Shown: positions 59,460 to 64,000 of the stretch, in pieces
How the letters are laid out: every line of letters starts with the position of its first letter
Numbering within the stretch: the first letter of the stretch is position 1
Origin: Sphagnum compactum
Lineage: Eukaryota > Bryophyta > Sphagnopsida > Sphagnales
NCBI GenBank assembly: GCA_965153455.1
Contig: OZ234499.1
Coordinates: 496,001 to 560,000 of the forward strand
DNA length: 64,000 bases
Direction: 5' to 3'
Notes under the pieces: generated by a model
Database searches by the model: none
Seen by the model: the letters and a program-made list of their open reading frames with translations, nothing else
Told to the model about the DNA's origin: nothing
Position numbers and translations under genes: made by a program

Positions 59460-60405
59460 TCCATAATGTGTCGCAACCCTAGCTTTGGGCTCACGACCAA
59501 GGTAAGGGCTTGCAAGGGTGCGGGCCAAGAGGGAAGCTCGGGAGTCACATCTCGTGCTCCCGGGAGTGTAGGAAAGTGTGAAGGAATGACCCCTCACATT
59601 CCCAATGGAGCTCCCACTTTGGGAGTTGGAGTCCCAGTGAACTCTCGAATCTTCAAAGAGCAATTGCAAATGTCAAAACCCAATGGATTGAGGAGTTTTT
59701 TATATCATTGAAAAGTTCTTTAAACTTAAATGTCTGAAATTGGCTCGCATGACCCATTTGGACACTTCAAACACAAGTTATGGCCAAAAGAAGGGCCGGG
59801 AGTCAAATTGGCAATTTGACTCCCGACCACTAAAAGTCAGGAATCGCCTCGATTCCCTTGCGTGCAGGTTACGTGCGACATACCGTTGAAAAGTTCTCGA
59901 TGAGGGCTACAACTTTGTTTTAGACCTCATCTCAATCAGAGGTCTGCACGAAAAGTTATGGGCCCCCAAAGTCACGGGAGTCCCAGTTGTGAGAATTTCA
60001 AGACTCTCACTTGGGAGTCCCGGGACAAAATGTCATTTAGGTGCTGGTCCCATGGCCAGGCACAAAGTATACTATAAGGGGGAAGGTGATAGCTCCCCCA
60101 AGTCCGGGCCATGGTGAGTCTTGTGAGTCCGAGTTTGCCCGTGGCTCGTCTTAGCACCAAAAGTGCTCCAGCTATGCACTAATCAACTTGTTGTTTGGTT
60201 TGTGCAGGTCCGTGTGAGTGATTGATTGCTTGTCATTCTTCTTAGTCTCACCCCGGAGCTCCAGCACGCCCCTCTACCCGCAAAGTGCTACGAGCCAAGG
60301 AGTGTGCCCCAACTCCTTATTCATCCATTGTTTTCACCTCAGACTCACATGAGTCTATCAAAGAGCTTGAGAGCGGGTCATAATGGGTGGTGGAAATGTG
60401 AACAC
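59460..60405. mobile_element. LTR-like island (fragment of an LTR retrotransposon)
   Basis: A sharply GC-richer block with phrasing common in plant Ty3-type LTRs: TTGAAAAGTTCTTTAAACTT, CGTTGAAAAGTTCTCGATGA then GGGCTACAACTTTGTTTTAG, and ACGAAAAGTTATGGGCCC. GGGAGTCCCRG motifs recur. Its first about 60 bp (59468-59530) occur in inverse orientation at 24024-24080. I could not find TG...CA boundaries or a partner LTR, so the type is inferred. Confidence 0.5.
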
Positions 60406-61439
60406 ATGGCATGATCGCATGTCTGTACATTGTACATTAGTTATAACATAATTGTTGTTTTAGTGACACATTTACAATAATTTTAAAGTAGTTGTCACAT
60501 GCAATTAAAATGTAATTTTTTAAAAAATCAAACATGATTGACTTCATCTTTATGTACAATGTGTACAAATTACCATATATAAGACCCATTTTCAACTCAT
60601 TTGTAATTATAATATAATTGATTATTTGACATGGTAATTTGTTTATTAATACCCCATATTTCCAAGGGGATAGTTGCACAATAATTATATATGAGTTATT
60701 TTTTACCTTTAGTTCCAATGTAGTGTGGTTTTGATGGACATAATTTCTCATAGTGTAATCCACGAACGCAAGATATTTTTTTAAAGACATGAGATTTTCT
60801 AACTTCAAAGAGTGACTTTCTTCTATGGTTGGTGCCAACCATAGGTTAGCTATTGGCTAAGCTTGTGAACAAGAGTTGTGAACATGTGAGCCTAACTATT
60901 GTGAGCACGAAAATCTTTTTTGAATTTTTTTTTCACATAGATAAAATATTATTACCATGTGGAAATTATATTATTACCATGCATAATGTTTTTTGGTCTA
61001 TGTGGCAAAATATTCCCATCTACATTGATGGAACATTCCAATCGATTAAACAAGGGTCCTATAGCTTTGTTTAAGGGTAAAAGTAAAAGGAGGCAATTAA
61101 ACCACCCAATATAGTGTTATGCATTATTAGTCAATATTTAATTAACACATTCAATCTAATGTATTGTGATTTTTCACATAATAAGGGTGGTTTTTTATGA
61201 TCTTTCATGGCTTCTTATTGATGAAACCCTACCAATCACAAATAAATCAAAGCACCCAAAAAAGGGGGGATACAAGGAACAAAATGGAAGAACCCATGTC
61301 CAAGAAAACAAAAGAACCACCAAAAGAAGGCAAACCACTAGGGAACATCAAGTTCTCAAATTTCCTCTTGTCACGAAAAACATATCAAATAAGGAAAAGG
61401 GAAGACCTTTTGAAAGGATGTCTACCATAAAAGTACCTT
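60406..61439. other. Intergenic, possible transposase crumb
   Basis: AT-rich. On the plus strand, 60985-61070 reads VFWSMWQNIPIYIDGTFQSI, which vaguely resembles the first catalytic Asp region of MULE transposases; this is too short to assign. Nothing else is recognised. Confidence 0.25.
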
Positions 61440-63100
61440 AACTTATTGCAATAACACATCTCAAAATAGAAATCGCATGGGCACACTATAACACCATTGA
61501 CACCTTTTGTTTATAAAATGTGCGAAAAACTAAAAGAGGAAGGCCTCCAATGCCCTTCACTCCCTGCGCCATGTTGGCACATCAATGAAAAAACTTGTCT
61601 ACTTCTTGGTGTAGACATCCAAAGACCTTTATAGGTAGAGGGAGAAACATGTTCACGATAAAAACCATCCTTCGCCTAAGCCGCGATTGTCGTTGCAACC
61701 CCACAAGAAAGAGCAATTTGCAACACCAAATCAATCCAAATGGTGTTGGTGATGACAACATCTACCAACATGCAGACACCATTGACGATAACACAATGTT
61801 GAATTAACAACGCAAAAATTGTAAGGTAGGGGGTAAAAGGACATGGGTCTGCTCTCATGAAATAAGAAATCCCACATGTTTCGCAATGGCCACAAAAGCA
61901 TTTCACACAACATCATGCAAGGCCATCCTCTCCCCACCATGCACGTAGCAAAAAAAATGGATCCCCATAGGATCTAAAGGTTGGCTACAAATGTAGTATG
62001 ACACCGTAAGGATTAAAGGATGGGAAAGACCCAACCTAATGTGCAATGTAGTGGAAAAAACATCTGAAGGCAGGTGGAAAAAAAGAATGACTAGGTGAAT
62101 TAACAACTAAGCGCCAGCACCCAGTCCCACACACAACTTCAAGCATGTTCAATGCGAATTAAAAGGTAAATAAAAAAGGATGTTAATAATGGAATGGTCA
62201 TGTAATCTTTCTAAAATATTCTCTTAAAAGTTATATGTGCTTCTCTCGGCCAACTATTATAAAGAGGGGACACATGTTGTAGCCCCAAGCTCTCGCACTA
62301 ATGTCAAATGCGCCTAGAATGGGAATGGCCCTGAGTTGTTCGCACCAATCGCCTCCAACAAAAATGGATGAGAATCCAACAAAAACCTAGAAGCTATGAC
62401 AGGGGCAACTAAGGCCCAACTCTTTAAATAAACATCTAAAATAATGAACTACGAGGAAATCAACCCTATGCCCGCACTATAAATGGGGAGAGCCACCTGT
62501 TGATGGACTCAAAATGCCTCGGGGCACTCTAATGAACTCGAACGCAAAAGTTTTTCAAAAATTCCCATAAGGGTGGATAAAAGATGATGAACTTACTTTA
62601 AAAACCTGGAAGAAGGGGAAACGCAAAGCAAAAAGGAAGGACTTTAGACAAAACATCAAAAGAGGATACCAAAAGCCACATGGACATCCCCTAACCTTAG
62701 GAACACATCTGCATGCCAAACATCCTCGATTAAAGCCTCTTATTAAAAAAAAGGTGAAGAAGGCAAAGCCAAAAGGGATGCCAAGGATCTTGATGCCACC
62801 AAGGGGGGCAACAAAACTTAACAAGGGGGACAAACTTAGGAGGTAAGCTAGATAAAGCCTAGGCTGAGCACTTGTGTAGTTGAATAGACAACCCCATAAA
62901 AATCAACTAGGAAGCAAAATGATTAAAGGCATGGCATGGGTAGGGCCAAGGATATGGGTGTCATCAGCTACAAAAGGGAAATGACATGAAGGGAAAACCT
63001 CCGAAAAATAATGCGAAGCGAGAAAATGAGCGAGAGAAAAAATAGGCCTACAAGCGAATTGTCTTAACGAGTGCCCATAAAAGAAAAATGACAAAAAAGG
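61440..63100 (-). pseudogene. LINE ORF2 (reverse transcriptase to C-terminus), decayed
   Basis: Reading from high to low coordinates, conserved pieces of one LINE protein appear in order. They are FACRPIFSLAHF and CHFPFVADDTHILGP (about 62958, the reverse transcriptase YxDD-type box), LGGIKILGIPFGFA (about 62790), then GDVHVAFGILF and SWALVAPVIASRFLLDSHPF. The C-terminal part shows HIRLGLSHPLILTVSYYICS, PLDPMGIHF and HGGERMALHD, then ADPCPFTPYL, NGVCMLVDVVITN and KVFGCLHQEVDKFF. Several frameshifts and stops separate the pieces. The family moves by target-primed reverse transcription; this copy is dead and lacks ORF1 and the endonuclease part within the window. Confidence 0.85.
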
Positions 63101-64000
63101 CCATTGAGGAAGAATGATGACTCAAGTACAAAGGAACTAAAAGGCCATAAAAAAAATAAACAAAAAAAAAACATTTTTTCACAAAAATCCTTGGTATGAA
63201 TCACATTGGTTTTTTAATCAACAAGTGACAAAATTTCACCAAATTAAAAAATGCTAGTTAGTCTAAGTTATGAATTTCTTGCATTGTATGCATTAAAAAA
63301 AAAATTCAAAATTTAAGTACAATGATTTTATTGGGAATTTACTATCATGCTATGTAGGAAGAACTTATTTAAACATAATATAATTAGGAAAAAGTTAGGT
63401 CAATGCTAAATTGTGACCCAAGTATGTTGGGTAGTAACAAAATACATTGGGAGCAACAAATATCACACATGGACCAAAACAAACTTTGTATAATTCCAAA
63501 GGAGGTAATGTTTTGTGCATTGTTTAGTTTTGTGGCATTCAATTATATATGTATGTTGGAATGATTGCCCTATTCAAATGACAGAAATTGCATGCCCATT
63601 GAATGGTCAAGATATTGAAAAATGTTGTTGTAATGGACTTCACATGACCTTAAAATGTAGGAATACCAAACTTTGGGCCATTTTTGTGGGTGCATGACAA
63701 TGTTTCTAAAATGACAAATAGAACCAACAAAGTACGTGTTACAAGCATACATAATGCCCATAAATGCAATCATTTTGACCACCTCTTTTGGTGGGATATT
63801 GTAAATTGAGCCATTCCTTCACCTTGGAATTGTGAATACTCAATTTCACCCAATTCTCCCCATTGGAATCTAATGAAATAATGATTTTGTCTTTCTTTCT
63901 CTCAAGTGCACTTTGCAATTCTACATTCACCATTATTAAGGCCATTCTCCTTGTTCTCAAGACAATCATTTTCTTCAAAAAAAATTCAAATTTTTATCTT
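63101..64000. other. Intergenic, nothing recognised
   Basis: AT-rich sequence to the end of the window. Frames of 60-80 residues are present on both strands but have no recognisable domain. Confidence 0.4.

Noticed and set aside
60985-61070. MULE catalytic motif (IYIDGTFQSI)
   Set aside because: A single short match in AT-rich DNA without any neighbouring transposase block is not enough to call an element.

Overview
The window is nuclear DNA of a green plant. It holds intron-rich genes with GT-AG splicing that belong to plant-type families, embedded in AT-rich DNA full of old transposable elements. I cannot fix the species. The long repeat-filled intergenic stretches and the mix of LINE, hAT and MULE relics would suit a seed-free land plant or a streptophyte alga, but this is a weak inference.

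Four genes can be reconstructed exon by exon with intact frames. (1) A legumain / vacuolar processing enzyme lies at 807-4818 on the minus strand (9 exons, 496 aa). (2) An ABHD11-type alpha/beta hydrolase lies at 34538-39409 on the minus strand (13 coding exons, 409 aa). (3, 4) Two tandem glutathionyl-hydroquinone reductases (xi-class GST) lie at 47107-50866 and 53219-56005 on the plus strand (5 exons each, 327 and 323 aa). A fifth coiled-coil coding stretch at 40983-42762 on the plus strand has an unresolved and probably broken gene structure. A single exon-like segment lies at 57034-57147 on the minus strand.

Layout: 0-6.4 kb holds the protease gene and a duplicated upstream region. From 6.4 to 34 kb I see no intact gene. 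That stretch holds a MULE-type MITE family (three copies with recognisable 9-bp target duplications), a cluster of hAT-type ends with GGTTCT-rich interiors, a hAT element with a decayed transposase (18950-21309), a decayed MULE transposase with a SWIM zinc finger (27.64-29.23 kb) and several tandem arrays. From 34.5 to 43 kb lie the hydrolase, a GC-richer divergent intergenic region carrying two tandem arrays, and the coiled-coil remnant. From 44 to 46.3 kb lie a tRNA-like (SINE-like) sequence and a second LINE fragment between 74-bp direct repeats. From 47 to 56 kb lies the reductase pair, with an intronic minisatellite in one copy only. From 57.7 to 64 kb lie very AT-rich DNA, an LTR-like GC-rich island (59.46-60.40 kb) and a decayed LINE reverse transcriptase (61.44-63.10 kb, minus strand).

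The genes do not form a pathway together. The clearest biology is the recent reductase duplication and the density of recognisable but dead transposons. I did not find a convincing new biological system; the best leads are the element families and the locally restricted tandem arrays.
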